From Candidatus Obscuribacterales bacterium (GTDB taxonomy: Bacteria > Cyanobacteriota > Vampirovibrionia > Obscuribacterales > Obscuribacteraceae), in the NCBI GenBank assembly GCA_019637435.1, contig JAHBVO010000005.1, forward strand, positions 648,995-712,994: 64,000 nucleotides of DNA, read 5' to 3'. Numbering within the stretch: position 1 is the first letter of the stretch; every line of letters begins with the position of its first letter. The notes beneath the pieces were generated by a model, which saw only the letters and a list, made by a program, of their open reading frames with translations, made no database searches and was not told the origin of the DNA. Made by a program: the position numbers and the translations under genes. Below are positions 35,701 through 38,381 of the stretch, in pieces.

Positions 35701-36992
35701 ACTTGGTCTTGAGTGGTTATTTGAATATTTCCCTGAGCGGATTTCACGATTCCATCATTAACAATGGCACCGCCTGTAGTATCAAGCAGTACGCTGGCAC
35801 CTGACGTCATAGAACCATCAGAGCTATTTACTATTTTGCCAGCAGAAACCGAAAGCTCGCCGGAGCTCTCGATCGTTCCTAAGTTTAGAAAATCGTTGTC
35901 CGCCTTTAACGACAAATCAATCGTGGACTCCGTGGCTCCAATTTGCGCGCCGAGAGTTGCAGGCGTGTTGGTGGAAATGATCGCGCCTTCATGGTTGGTG
36001 ATATTGTCTGCGCGAATTTCGCCTGCGGCTCTATTGCCGCGAGACGTATAGGTATATATGGATCCGGAATTCTCAAGATCCCCTTGTACGTGAAGTGACG
36101 AATTCTTGCTGAAATCCCCTGTCGCTGTTACACCGGCGTTGACAGTGACATTGCCGGCTTTCATTATCCCGTTCGGTCCGGTCGCCAACGAGTTCAAATC
36201 GAGTGAGCCCCCTGTAGCCTTACCGGCACTGTTGATGACGAGCAACTGCTTCCCGCCGCCGAGCACTTGTTTGACCGCAGCATACTCAGCAGCCGTCACT
36301 TCGGAGCCCGCGTACACTTTCTTAGATGCACCGCCAACTTCTATGGTGATAAAGCCGCCATCCGCGAAAAGCTTGTCGCCCAGTGTGATGTTGCGCGTAG
36401 ACGAACCGAAATCGAGATTTGCTCCATTGTCCAATCTGATGGAACGTCCGTTCGCTGTTTCTTGGAACACTCCATTGCGAACGTGAAGAGTTCCAAGCCG
36501 TCCATTGGCCAGTCGACCGTGCGCATCGACAGCGCCGGGCGCGAGTGGAACTGCTAGTCCAGGAGCTGTGCGGTTCGCCGCGCGATTTTCGAATCGCTGT
36601 TCGCGACGTTCAGCACGCGCTTCTCTGCGTTCCTGCTTTGTCAGCTTATCTGGACGCGAAATTTGGATGTCGCCTAAAACCGGGTTTACAAGCGGCTTGA
36701 CGAGCGGTTGAATGCGAATGGTGTTGGCAGGATCTACCGAGTGATCGCGTCCGCCCGCGCGTACGCGAACATCTGGAACTCTGATCAAAGAGTCTCTACG
36801 CTCCTGACGTGCTTCTCGGCGCGCCGCACGATCATTTAGAAACGCTCCCGCGTTAACTCCAGCCCCGCCGTCTAGCGATGCCGCGAATGCCGAATTAGAC
36901 GATACACTGAAGAGGAGTACCGTTAGCCCTGCCATAACCCGCCTGAAGAACAAGGCGCGATTGCGTTGTTGCTTCGTTGGTTGACTTCGCAT
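8742..36992 (-). CDS. Giant secreted beta-repeat exoprotein (haemagglutinin-like) with C-terminal FecR-like domain, ~9,416 residues
   Basis: One unbroken gene of 28 kb. The preferred start is ATG 36992, preceded by AGGAG at 37001-37005; a GTG eight codons upstream lacks such a site. Residues 1-40 form a Sec signal (Arg/Lys-rich, then AGLTVLLFSVSSNSAFA). Next comes an Arg-rich segment, then FHA-like beta-helix sequence. A Gly-rich block at residues ~770-1020 follows. Thousands of residues of Ala/Thr/Asn/Gly/Val-rich beta repeats come next, mostly ~110 residues long with LTINEA and GPVTLATNV signatures. Five modules with paired cysteines punctuate them. Residues ~9,230-9,320 resemble a FecR domain (VVVKKGNVLFVPFRDTVVET; TPLGEVTI). 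I see no TPS domain, autotransporter barrel, LPxTG or PEP-CTERM signal, so the export route is unclear. Surface adhesin or matrix fibre is inference. Confidence 0.93.
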   Translation of the reverse strand: MRSQPTKQQRNRALFFRRVMAGLTVLLFSVSSNSAFAASLDGGAGVNAGAFLNDRAARREARQERRDSLIRVPDVRVRAGGRDHSVDPANTIRIQPLVKPLVNPVLGDIQISRPDKLTKQERREARAERREQRFENRAANRTAPGLAVPLAPGAVDAHGRLANGRLGTLHVRNGVFQETANGRSIRLDNGANLDFGSSTRNITLGDKLFADGGFITIEVGGASKKVYAGSEVTAAEYAAVKQVLGGGKQLLVINSAGKATGGSLDLNSLATGPNGIMKAGNVTVNAGVTATGDFSKNSSLHVQGDLENSGSIYTYTSRGNRAAGEIRADNITNHEGAIISTNTPATLGAQIGATESTIDLSLKADNDFLNLGTIESSGELSVSAGKIVNSSDGSMTSGASVLLDTTGGAIVNDGIVKSAQGNIQITTQDQVDLRVESRGTFEAEQGAINVRSGSYIGSAETKLDGGNFRSKYLNLNGGNGLVAGNVGKVNGTVETKAAAAYFFADTDVLVLGNNCITGDPTYASTGDIVISGELFANEALNILAGGNVIAAGGNDFIRTTGANSLITVVAGVTPSVTGSPITQTAGTTTTIDFSSVSNLGGNIDLSASTRTTAQGALISTSGASVILAAYYNPLTDTGGRVNLNSTTQSSITTSGGSVTVIAGANPAIPVPTVILRDVSTSVGNSNSGSVAIYTQQPDSTLPDHTVTFNGLGATTSGAVQALGQFALNGQVVTGNVSTAGAGGGPAGIPLPIYGLAGRNAGNIEIHAGSLISTSGLLAFGGGGGGGGYFASNYAGVTAGFGGQGGNGGSIFLGGQNFGATGQISIGGEVNSSGGGGGGGGGGSGATGLGGSGGLASSIALNAAGSVTVGSGIYAYDGGKGGDGSFQGGGGGGGSFGGGGGGGGGFGIEVGGGGGGGGYRGGGGGAMSQGVFFSGGASYIALGGGTGGGFATSAGGGFLNSSGVSLIAPNSIGGGSSSSTGGSGPFFGGGGLRGFGGLGGGNPGFYGSRAPSGLSAPGFGASTATLLQNNDITITGSSIALTQSLYGRNVSLLAPFGSGASIAQTVNIGANASITLSADGLGNIEQNIGLSLLTPKLTLTSGSGSIGLTSVTTQVIQTNATTLTASTGLLGSLGSVSINDSASSTVSLVGTNSAGSSQTFALQTAGGISNSGTVNAGEIVFTSSSGDIALGNSLFGLNKITLTVSGSGSITQSGSTSLGTAWLDMNGGTGNFGSSLSPIRNDYGGFPQQLEFSTSGDVFVSSLGSGPTGIQLGSTANDFVFSGAALFAGSLIVSGELDVTTNVLNYSGLSGSSVSIQSFTGSGLEVYGSGIVTATTGDIAFRAAGTASSHNLNFYGINTFNNMQVGTSSDLYANSVAGQSIAINAAAVSGNREVVLHTCNLVINGIGTISGNPLVFDCPIGAGTIANSSGSVNITSPLIFNGQNLAIIARDDVIFSGLGNLIDLTSASGSGSLIVLAGYDFTPNTVTQVGPPPVDTVFGVTGASTTGGRIDMAAVTVLTSSTSGTGGNVTMSATTGSAPGSGFININLIDGTGVSNGGNITLIGEGGIAVTGGIQTSGNGTTMLAIAETTLSIPPSSAAALIGGGKFLSGGIGVGSSIGLSGNLAISNVVSNTLSIQGGTGALAIANSVLSVLNSTSGGAVSLNNNSGNLTLGIITGTTQDLTITSSGNIDTSTSFALDQLNLTGSNVTLNHAVVADGASTLTATAGGITITNSASFAGFGSKTLTSNFGGTNILVSGALTGSVLNISSGSGDIVLNENISGSVSVGLSALFGTVSQNPSYLISGGALTVEFTSGPVTLATSVNSVVATAAGQTLTINDIDGVNLGNATLGTYVVNANGSIGTTGAINATNIDLNANAGGSITVGIGSSVIATNSAALDASNDITVNGSASASALALNGDDISVLGSVTGTSTLTVNAGNTLGGSGTYNGGALSLQWLSGTTTLNTNVASVTTVNGNTNSLSINELNNISILAQNNIGALSVSSVGGAISLDAPITVTSAFLQAGGTSGIALNGGITSSGGVTINSQNGISQSTGVIAGTDLLINFVNGPVTLATNVNTVNAFAGGQTLTVNEANAITVNGAAVGSLFVNTTNGSITTGNSLVVGGTLSFNAGGSSSDILLNHDITGNTAVSLTAADQINQSAGVHRVAGGAVSLAFGTTGSTLRTNVTSMTSNAAGQSLVIDESNGISLLGQTLGSLSVTTNGLLSVDAPFSVATTTLTANGGAGAIDVNGAITATTLTMVASTSISLDANVSGSTSVALNAGSTITQSSGALVSGGGALSLTFTNGPVTLATNVGSLTANGGTAGLIVNEANGLDLLGMTLGALTVNAGLTGAGGLSTFNAISVTGNLLLDNNGGGIGINNTLSGGFVLVDATSALSVGYNLTGTTNVILAGSYIAQYGGVINSSGLLDVRITTPASGPVTLATAVASLTTNATNATLTINEADGLVLDNQTIGTLIVNANQTGNGNLTVLSNFTVGTLDLETTGANNIVFSNDVVANNVFLTTTGGNITQSGGFLRTTGPTGLTIAFNSLGTNATFGSATNNINRVNTSGLGNGLVTINNSSNALTLGTLGSATNLTATAGSVTTAANITTTGAINLTTPSLTNGFVMSASDINVTTASNLSVNGPAGGTFNATGGGQEVNFTTTNPGANPTIDLFGDMTFISQATLTTPAGGTIYVHSGSDVLGQQQLTLVTCNLVLEGTIDGNPLVFNSLCGSGTIINNNGAGDVNLGSNLTFNGENLAIIAKGNINTTGLTTINLNGTGVNGGILTMIAGFDSSPATPGQVQNGNVTYTIGAPTVAGGSINLAGVTITTTSNTGVGGNVTAVANGGTLNNGTIALGNITTNGVTAGGNVTVWGEGGVSVGDITTTGTTAGNVSLQVAQPIISGTMTVLDGSVSGGTFGVAGTTAGNLTAGTINAGNATVILSGALNGGNTVVATSPITANSLVIGVGAGTVTATNTTVNNININGLGNGTVIVNNSTGLTDLQASGGGVNVDIDAAGAINASSVNVGTLTLDTTAAGNITLGSVTATVAADLATVGGNITGSITTPSLILSAVGTIGTGTGSRLNTNATTLQVAAATNVWINDTSVTGVNLVSAASSGAFDLVSASGISVSGLVSADTVSLVNNSGNLALGANITGTTSVNLNSAGTIFQTLGTTINGGGALTVAFVTGPVTLATDVASIAANAPAQTLTINETNALSIGNTTLGTFIVNANGSITTTGAIATTNIDLNANGAGNDITVNGGSTITASNSASLDAADDITVAGSVSGTTLAMNGDAISVGGTVTGTSTIAVNAANTIGGAGSYNGGALSLSWVNGTTTINTNVASLTTVGGNGNSLTVTEANAITLLGQTNVNNFNLTAGGTVTTAADIAVAGDLNLTATGLSSNIVLNSNITSNSVGGALSVNAGGTITQQAGTIITSNNFSAIFGTGPVTLRTNVNAIGTLAPGQSLTINESNGISLATQNIGSLTINAGLTGAGNITTQTNINLAGDLTLDNNNGNIVLTNNLNANNVVLDASGTLNLGTVSVTGTNSVSLVGTTIAQSAGGSVNGGALSVAFTTGPLTLATNVASLTSNAAGQSLTINEANAISLLGQTLGSLTVNTTAGTISVNAPMNVATVALTAGGAASDVDVNSAITATTLSMQAGNSVSLDASVTGSTSVSITAANTIGQSTGSINGTALSLNFGNGPVTLTTAVDNLTATATGDALTINEANGIQINSPTGITTLAINAGLLGAGNITTAGNISVTALNLNDANGNIILSHDVTTTGATTLTVVGANSITQPSGTLTATTLNLNLGSGVAALDSATNALSTVNTNVAGAGSVSLRSTSNVTLNTIVGSAQNLTVDTLGLAAIQTTNGQNFTVNTLTLTSQDGPININSAVTTTGTAFLASNTAQITVTGTGSLIGGGDKQISTGGNIVINGNVAATNLINFFSFGDVAINASLNAANVDLTGNNITQAATGGITTSGVSGLSILLNGGTADLTAGVNNVNLLNSSGTGSVSLDNGSNNVAIGVLGTTMDLTVTTAGAITTTTNITTSGDVNFSTTSLTNGFALEANDINVTSNTVLAVNGLAGGTFNATGDEVDFTLNSNNTLSLFGDITFISEAEVSTLAGGSIRIATGADVVGQQQLDLVTCNLILEGTVAGNPLVFTSLCGSGTIINNFGAGDVNLISDITFVGQDLAIIAKGNINTTGLTTINLSNPTGNAGNLFMVAGFESSPATPGQIQDGTTVYSIGAPSASGGSINLGSVNINTSSAQAGANAGSVTAVANDGTIALGNINTSGGGVANGGAVNIIGEGGITVGDITTTGFTNGTVNLSVAQPVESGAITVLDGTVSGGSFIVGTASAGNIAMGNINVGTGTVNLRGATNAANTITTSGTVAANTLNMVTGLGTATLATNITNVDSDGNGTVSINNAGTLILGSLSGNQSFTATTLAPISNSANISVGSLTLNAAAVVGDAINLTGTVAASNSMTLSAQFGGNINLAGTVSATNSANLTTTGGGNILGGINTTNLTILSTGNVGTSTASRFNTTASTLNLTASGSAFINNTSFTGVNVTNALVGGLGTFDLIATDNIQLGGTVAGDVITVANTAGTIALNTNITGNSAVNIDSAGAIFQAGGTVIASTGNLNVEFGAGPLTLATNVASLTTTNSAAQSLTINEADDISLGAQSLASLVVNAGGSGTGNITTTGSFTVANIDLNANNGGDITIAGGSNVAGTTVSLDAADDITVTGTVAGTTLAMNGDAISVGGTATGTTTITVNAGSTIGGAGTYAGGALSLQWATGTTTINTNVASLTTAGGNNNSLVVSEANAITLLAQNNVNNLNVTAAGTITTGADITTNGDIAFVANGAGNDIVLNSNVTANGGNGLAMTAADTITQLAGTIVTANNLGIQFVNGPVTLRTNVNNLGVNAAGQTLTINESNGIAVGNLVLANATINAGLTGAGAITTSANNTLTGNLTFDNNNGGITLTNNLSANNLVLDASAALSLGTTTLTGTTSVSLVGSTISQTAGGTVNGGALSVAFTTGPVTLATNVASMTSNAAGQTLTINEANAISLLGQTLDSLNVTTTAGTISVDAPFTVTNALNLTANGAASDVDVNSAIAATTVAISAGNNVSLDANVTGSTSVGITAGNTITQTLGASVNGGALSLTWVNGNVALATNVASLTSNGGANSLTISEANGIALGAQTLGALTVNAGLAGAGDITTTAAITVAGNMTLDNNAGNVTLGNTLSASNLTLDASNNVNLGTNSITGSTTVALAAGATITQTGGTVNGGALSVAFGTGPVTLATNVASMTSNAAGQALTINEADAISLLSQNVGSLNVTTTNGSITVGAPFTVTNALSLNAQGAASDVIVNNAIGGTTLSLQAGNNIALNADVTGSTSVTLTAANTITQNVANTINGGALTVSFNNGGVVLNTNVASLASGSTNDTLVINEANGIQLLGQAMASLTVNAGLLGAGNITTGANISVLNNLTLDNNNGDIILTNNVSADTLVLDASGTLSLGGGTINGTTTATLTGQTITQAFGGVVTGGALNVGFANGPVTLSTNVASLSASAAGQTLTVNEANALSILGASVGSLNVTTTNGTISVDGLVTVFGAANLTANGVGSDVDVNASISASTLALSAATNVSLDASVTGTTSVALTAGNTISQSTGLINGGALSLTWTNGLVDLDTNVASLTSSSAGNTLIINENNGIVLNTQNAANLGINAGIVSAGDIVTAANLSVTGGIVLDVNNGGNIALNNNVNANFVTLDSTGTITQAAFTQITTPTLTVGFVTGPVALNTQVGSLTTTGGATLTVNEVDGITLLSQAVNTLNVNAGLTAGGNIVTGAPITVAGGLNLNDINGDVVINNNVTAMNLSLTASNNVVLNNNAVTGLATVALSAGNTITQTAGGVVNGLALSVAFGVGPVTLATNVGSMTSNAAGNALVINELDGINLGIQSLNSLTVNAGTGAAGTLATTSDFTVNTLNLNNATGDIALNSNVIGTTSVALNSSATITQTLGTTLGGGALSLTYATGPVTLATAVNSLTTNAAGTSLTINEADGINLLSQNVLNLAVNAGLVANGNITTSSAVVVGGTLSLDNNNGNINLNNSIGGASVILDAQSTITQAALTTITGPALSVAFGSGPVVLSTNVGSLTTNAAGGTLTVNEVNAIDLGAQTIASLTVNAGGSTTATTSFATTTLALNAGAGADVNVNADVTANAMTLTAGNNVNFAANATGTTTLAVTAGNTITQAAGVLGGGALSLAYGANSVSLTTNVASLQTNAAGGSLTINENDGLNLFSQNLNSLIVTAGTGSAGTLATTVDLNIATIALNNLNGNIALNNNLTSGNVSLGVFGGGAITQAGAATITTPVLTLDSGAGSTIGTGFGAELQFTNGASAVAVIMDNSLGDAYLFSQGTGDVNLSAINGGSIGNFFGYTSNGRLVVSSDLTASGAIDIQTNNFRNASFNVTGTTIGINSMLGSGLTIDGTGGVGGTLTATTGDIFISASATTAAHSLTFTGTTNFVNAVGQATNLFADAVVGQQLVISTGANVAGNQTVNAYTCNLVLQGSLTGNPLNLICVTGAGTIANNAGDVDLALVGGGFNFFGQDLAIIASGSVINTAGPTTINLSNAAGNGGDLTVLSGYNFTPATGGQVGPDGTVYTVTGPTGLGGDILLSDVTINTSATGAGNSGGNVLMIAAGGTVLDGIIQTGDINATGTVNGGNITTIADGNMTLGQLSTNGMGIVSLNNASANMVAGTQIGNGKVLVGGFSVGTASNGVVTAANVTATTLNLFGGNTAFTMTNSQVSNLNATAAGSVTLANNSGAIAIGTIGGTVLDLSITASGAISTTTNLTVDELTLNGSLLLLNNNINAVTATTLTSGSTITQLGGTKVTTGVLGLTYANGPVTLATNAGQLFANAAGQALTINEDDALTIMASNTNLTVNAGGDISTGGVAITGSTITLNANAGSSILVGTGGINATNTVNLNAANNVTLTGNVSGLVAMNVNAGGTVSGGSFGNGAGTLNLTFGTGPVTVTTDVAQINANAAGQTLTVNEANGLSVGTMNVGSLAVNAGLTGAGNITTTTALSLAGNLTLDNNNGNIALNNNVSGADVVVDASGTITQAALTKVSGTNLTVAFGSGPVALATNVGTLTTNAAGGSLTINEDNSIVLLGQTASGLTINAGQAGLGDITTTVDFSVTTLALNANTGGTIALNSNVGGTTSVALNAGNTISQLGGTVVSGGALSMNFVNGPVTLATNVASVAANGNTQALTINEADAIDLGAMTLGALTVNTTAGSINVNNSFAVTTLALTAGGAASNINLNATVTGSTSVALNAGNTITQSAGSVNGGALALSFSNATPVTLTTAVASLTTNAAGATLTINEADGLTVGAQTLNTLTINAGQVAAGNIFVNTALALAGNLTLNNDQGGILLNANVAGNDIVLDALTQITQGALNTITGNNLTVGFGIGPVTLRTDVNSLTSSAAGQSLTINEASGITLGAQNVGSLTVNAAQTTAGSVSTTANFSVTTLALSTAVGGDINLNSNVAGTTSVALNSAGTITQGVGNTLAGGAASLTWTTGNVALNTAVTSLTSTGGANTLTVSEADGITLGVQNVSALTVNAGLTGAGDIVTASNIVVAGNLVLDNNNGNIALNNNVGGSNVTLDASGTIAQAALQQIASAGTLSVAFGFGPVTLSTSVASLTTNAGANALTINEASAITLLGQTAGSLTINAGLTATGDITASNAFSVTNLTLNAGNGGDINLNANVAGTNTVSLSAGDTITQTASTLAGGALTLAWVNGAVSLTTNVTSLTASAAGQALTINETSGITLGALNLSDLSVTAGGAIVANNAASFNTLNLTATAGGIALNGAMNATTIALSANGGNITQTATAALTATTSLSVNVIGGSANLTAANNTTALLNASGTGLVAYNNGNSNLVIGTLGAAQSLTTLTTGTTSTTGSLTTTGNIDITTRTLVFDDTMTANQIDVRSAAGGGLTIDSNAGAATYNATVATTFDAVTNDLTLTNGNITFNGLANLTADTSTQNVVVAANAVVNGNDQVNVNSCHVILSGILTGNPLVYNCPFGIGTIANNNGAGDVNLLGDIIFAGADFAILAKGNINTTGLTTINVSNPAGDGGNLLLLAGFDFSPATPGQVQDSTAYTIGSANPNGGNINLGSVAINLSSGNGNAGTLQAIANGGTLNAGTIALGTINTSASANGGNITVIGEGGITVGDINTTGGVTNGNVNLSVSQPIIVGGTITVTDGVQSGPGSFAASTATAGNISFSTINVGSGSVSLTGALNVANTITQTGGVLLADTLTISAGAGTATVTNATINTLNTNASGAADINLTNTKAIALGSLTGTSQDLTVTANGAITNTTNFTVDELVLNGTATAGNNAINLTGIVSATTSAVLNNAGAGNIAGSINTAALTLSSNGNIGIDTSNRFSSNATTISANAVNGNVFLRSTSASGVTIGASTASTTGGVFNLLADNGVTTNVGGTVAGANVVLTSTNGGFSLADSVTGTNSVTFTAATNILNTNFNGGINTNNLTLNSTGGSVGLDASNRFNTNVAFLSANAANSVFISNTNAGGVQIAGPSSAVNTFDLVAVNNITSTAAGDITADVVNLTAGVGGFNLGGTITGTTSVSLTAATNIFNTGFGGGIVTPFLSVTSTNGNIGSSANRFFTSVANLSANATAGNVFLSDGGLGINLTNSTASGVFDVVATNDITGGTITAGSVSIVSNSGNIGTDVNNRLVIDTPTMTLLSAPSGDVYVDNLNAGTSVLTSGDALDTFDVRVAGTLQSAFAFNAPNVALRAGTALALTGTLTATSSLTLETGGNLTTAQVSGLITTPILNLISTNGNVGVDTANPFNLAANVDVVSAIAMNGSIFINSLSTDGVTFTNSTAGSDMVMTADGPLTISGTMTTVNGDMSFIADTGAINIAPNAFVTANEGNLTMQVLDTSKTAKKTSKIIFGTDSTVQALATTKSASAGNMFLTLGAVAVPPIAGRAPKKDVTVNIVGGTIFWGKKSISATKGTSNTVNAIGSTITINNPFNKKNILLDGGVTITADPPVAVEDVVANLSGAANGNAKSGLDLNTVVTEPVAFGFDASNGLVTRDLAVSTVDGDLFYDSTMLSAALSSNANLAVSELNTLSATTAGNGSSNAIVSDEQVESRLPISGGIEDNSYMVSYEGPVSETEATICSDAELGVAPQGIGSTAHGDRVVVKKGNVLFVPFRDTVVETPLGEVTIAAKSVALVSVSSDKLAVYDVEDCHKGSVAVKAKGGTWTLAPGRHMTITTAKGEFGQVNAIESIPHRSLTSKNFSNGVRVHSSEFSTATAIQTIKPLKAVMTSSHPQSKKVSDRLVKTTAIILTMTNGQAEFQHYFKPALTAMAK
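9900..31900 (-). repeat. Hierarchical repeat array inside the giant gene
   Basis: The basic unit is ~109-110 residues (~330 bp), seen between successive LTINEA motifs in two alternating flavours. One has an INAG...GNLTLDNNNGNI segment and the other an NTTAGSI...VDAPF segment. A higher-order ~150-residue module (CNLVLEG...GNPLVF...C, then DLAIIAKGNINTTGLTTI and a GFDFSPATPGQV-like strand) occurs five times. Its cysteine pairs lie near 32,800, 28,845, 24,515, 17,257 and 12,733. Spacing is ~4.0-4.5 kb except for one 7.3-kb gap. Confidence 0.85.
33930..34690 (-). other. Glycine-rich block in the giant protein
   Basis: About 250 residues with runs of 7-10 glycines, interrupted by short Ser, Phe and Tyr-containing segments. 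Such blocks resemble flexible or elastic linkers in cell-surface fibres. They separate the N-terminal haemagglutinin-like part from the long repeat array. Confidence 0.8.
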
Positions 36993-37029
36993 AGGTGTTA
37001 CTCCTGCATTTTGCACGCAATAAGCTACG

Positions 37030-37138
37030 GGCTGCTCGTGAAAGCAGCCTGCTAAATGGATTCGTGTGCCCTTAACCGGGCAGGGGATTCCGGGATTCCA
37101 GAAAAAAAGTTTCTTCCCAAGCCGGGAACAAATTTTTT
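37030..37138 (-). promoter_or_regulatory. Structured leader upstream of the giant exoprotein gene
   Basis: Minus-strand order: a TTCCC/GGGAA hairpin (37128-37114), GAAAC, then seven T (37108-37102), terminator-like and ~110 nt before the start codon. Next come a GCCC/GGGC hairpin and finally GGCTGCT/AGCAGCC (37049-37030), ~38 nt before the start. On the plus strand the first hairpin is also followed by six T (37133-37138), so it may simply be a bidirectional terminator. I could not match it to a known riboswitch and could not place a convincing promoter. Confidence 0.4.
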
Positions 37139-37188
37139 CTAGTGCCGTCTTTGCGGCGGTCCGATTAAGTTACAACGAAAGGTTGTAT

Positions 37189-37437
37189 ATGTCATCGCCC
37201 AAAGCCTGGTGTAATTCCCATAGATTGGACCATTACGCATACCCCGAAAATACTTCGAAAGCATTGTGCGACAAAAGACACAAAGTAAAAGCTGCACGAA
37301 GGAAACCAAATCTTAAACGTAACTCACGTAAAGCGAACTCTCCGAAAGTGCCACAGGCGGCGCCTCCGAATGTTTCCAATTGGCTAACAAAGATCTCACG
37401 CATATTCCACCAAATGGGTGATTGTGCTTTTGCCTAA
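37189..37437 (+). CDS. Small basic hypothetical protein, uncertain
   Basis: An 82-residue frame from ATG 37189, very rich in Lys, Arg, Asn and Pro (for example KAARRKPNLKRNSRKAN). There is no membrane segment and no family I recognise. Just upstream, TACAAC and GTTGTA (37171-37187) form a hairpin whose loop contains GAAAG, the only Shine-Dalgarno-like sequence. If real, translation might be controlled by this hairpin. It is divergent from the giant gene. It could equally be a chance frame. Confidence 0.3.
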   Translation: MSSPKAWCNSHRLDHYAYPENTSKALCDKRHKVKAARRKPNLKRNSRKANSPKVPQAAPPNVSNWLTKISRIFHQMGDCAFA

Positions 37438-37609
37438 AATGTGTTTCCAAGCTCTTTCAACTGTTCCAGTGCTAGCGCACAAATTCGCGAAGAGCCGCTT
37501 TTCATGGGGTTCTCCATCAAACAATCTTGACCTGCAAAACTTCTACTCCCGCATGACCAGCATTGAGTTTCTTTGCTGATACTTTGTTACGTTTTCCGAA
37601 GCCCACCAA

Positions 37610-37639
37610 TTGTAGTTTTCCGGGTTCGGTCCATATAAT
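37610..37639 (+). promoter_or_regulatory. Promoter of the OmpH/Skp-like gene
   Basis: TTGTAG (37610-37615), an 18-bp spacer and a perfect TATAAT (37634-37639), giving a leader of about 70 nt before ATG 37715. Confidence 0.6.
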
Positions 37640-37714
37640 CGTTCCCAACGTCTTCGGTATCCCAGTTTCTGGACGTAAATTTCAAACCAAATAAGATTGA
37701 TGGTGGAGGACTCC

Positions 37715-38275
37715 ATGCAACTCAAACGTACTTCGACTCTTTTCTCAATTGCTCTGGCTCTCGTCGCAACAGCAATTTTTGATGCACCGGCTTCGGCTCA
37801 GAAAGCGGCTTCCCCTTCCACAGTGAAGATCGGCTACTTCAACCTCACCATGGTTAAAGCCAAAACCCCGGCAGGCGACGCAGACGCATTGAAGAACCAA
37901 GCCGAAGGTCAACTTCGTCGCGATATCGAGACCGGTCAAAAGGCAATCGAAAAAGCACGAGCCGACAAAAAGACCGAAGCTGAAATCAAAGATATCGTCA
38001 AGCAAGTTCAAACAGAACTGGCTGCCAAACAGCAAGCACTGTTCCAACTCGTTCAATCAGCAACTCTTCAAGACACACAAAGACTCGTTCAAGCAGTCAA
38101 CGTCGTTGCCAAGAAAAAAGGTCTCGACCTGATCGTTGATGCCAACGCAGTTTATGCCGGTGGCAAAGAAGTTCTCGACAAAGGCATCGACGTCACCAAC
38201 GACGTTATCGAAGCAGTCAACCCGATGGCAGCAATCGACCGCGCCGCAGAATCGAAGAAAGAAGCTTCCGAGTAG
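37715..38275 (+). CDS. OmpH/Skp-family periplasmic chaperone-like protein
   Basis: 186 residues from ATG 37715, chosen because GGAGG (37705-37709) lies 5 nt upstream. Two upstream in-frame starts lack a site, and this start gives a clean Sec signal (MQLKRTSTLF... ending ASAQ). The mature protein begins with VKIGYFNLTMV, the OmpH strand. A long charged coiled coil follows (~residues 60-120, Lys/Glu/Gln-rich, the tentacle helices of Skp). It ends with KKGLDLIVDANAVYAGG...DVTNDVI, matching the C-terminal OmpH motif. Skp holds unfolded outer-membrane or exported proteins in the periplasm. It lies next to the giant exoprotein gene, which may be a client (inference). It has its own promoter and a strong terminator, so it is probably monocistronic. 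Confidence 0.85.
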   Translation: MQLKRTSTLFSIALALVATAIFDAPASAQKAASPSTVKIGYFNLTMVKAKTPAGDADALKNQAEGQLRRDIETGQKAIEKARADKKTEAEIKDIVKQVQTELAAKQQALFQLVQSATLQDTQRLVQAVNVVAKKKGLDLIVDANAVYAGGKEVLDKGIDVTNDVIEAVNPMAAIDRAAESKKEASE

Positions 38276-38305
38276 TCGTTCTTCAACTCACCTGAATAGG
38301 TTATC

Positions 38306-38339
38306 GAAAGGACCGGTTTTTACCGGTCCTTTCATTTTT
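38306..38339 (+). terminator. Strong intrinsic terminator after the OmpH/Skp-like gene
   Basis: A perfect 12-bp stem, GAAAGGACCGGT (38306-38317) with ACCGGTCCTTTC (38322-38333), and a TTTT loop, then A and TTTTT. Confidence 0.95.
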
Positions 38340-38381
38340 GTCGTTGTGCTACCTTATATAGACAAAACAGCGAGGGCGGTA

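Noticed and set aside
37030..37187. Cyclic-di-GMP riboswitch (GEMM) in the giant gene leader
   Set aside because: A GCCGCAAAGACGGC hairpin resembles part of the motif, but the other conserved segments are absent.
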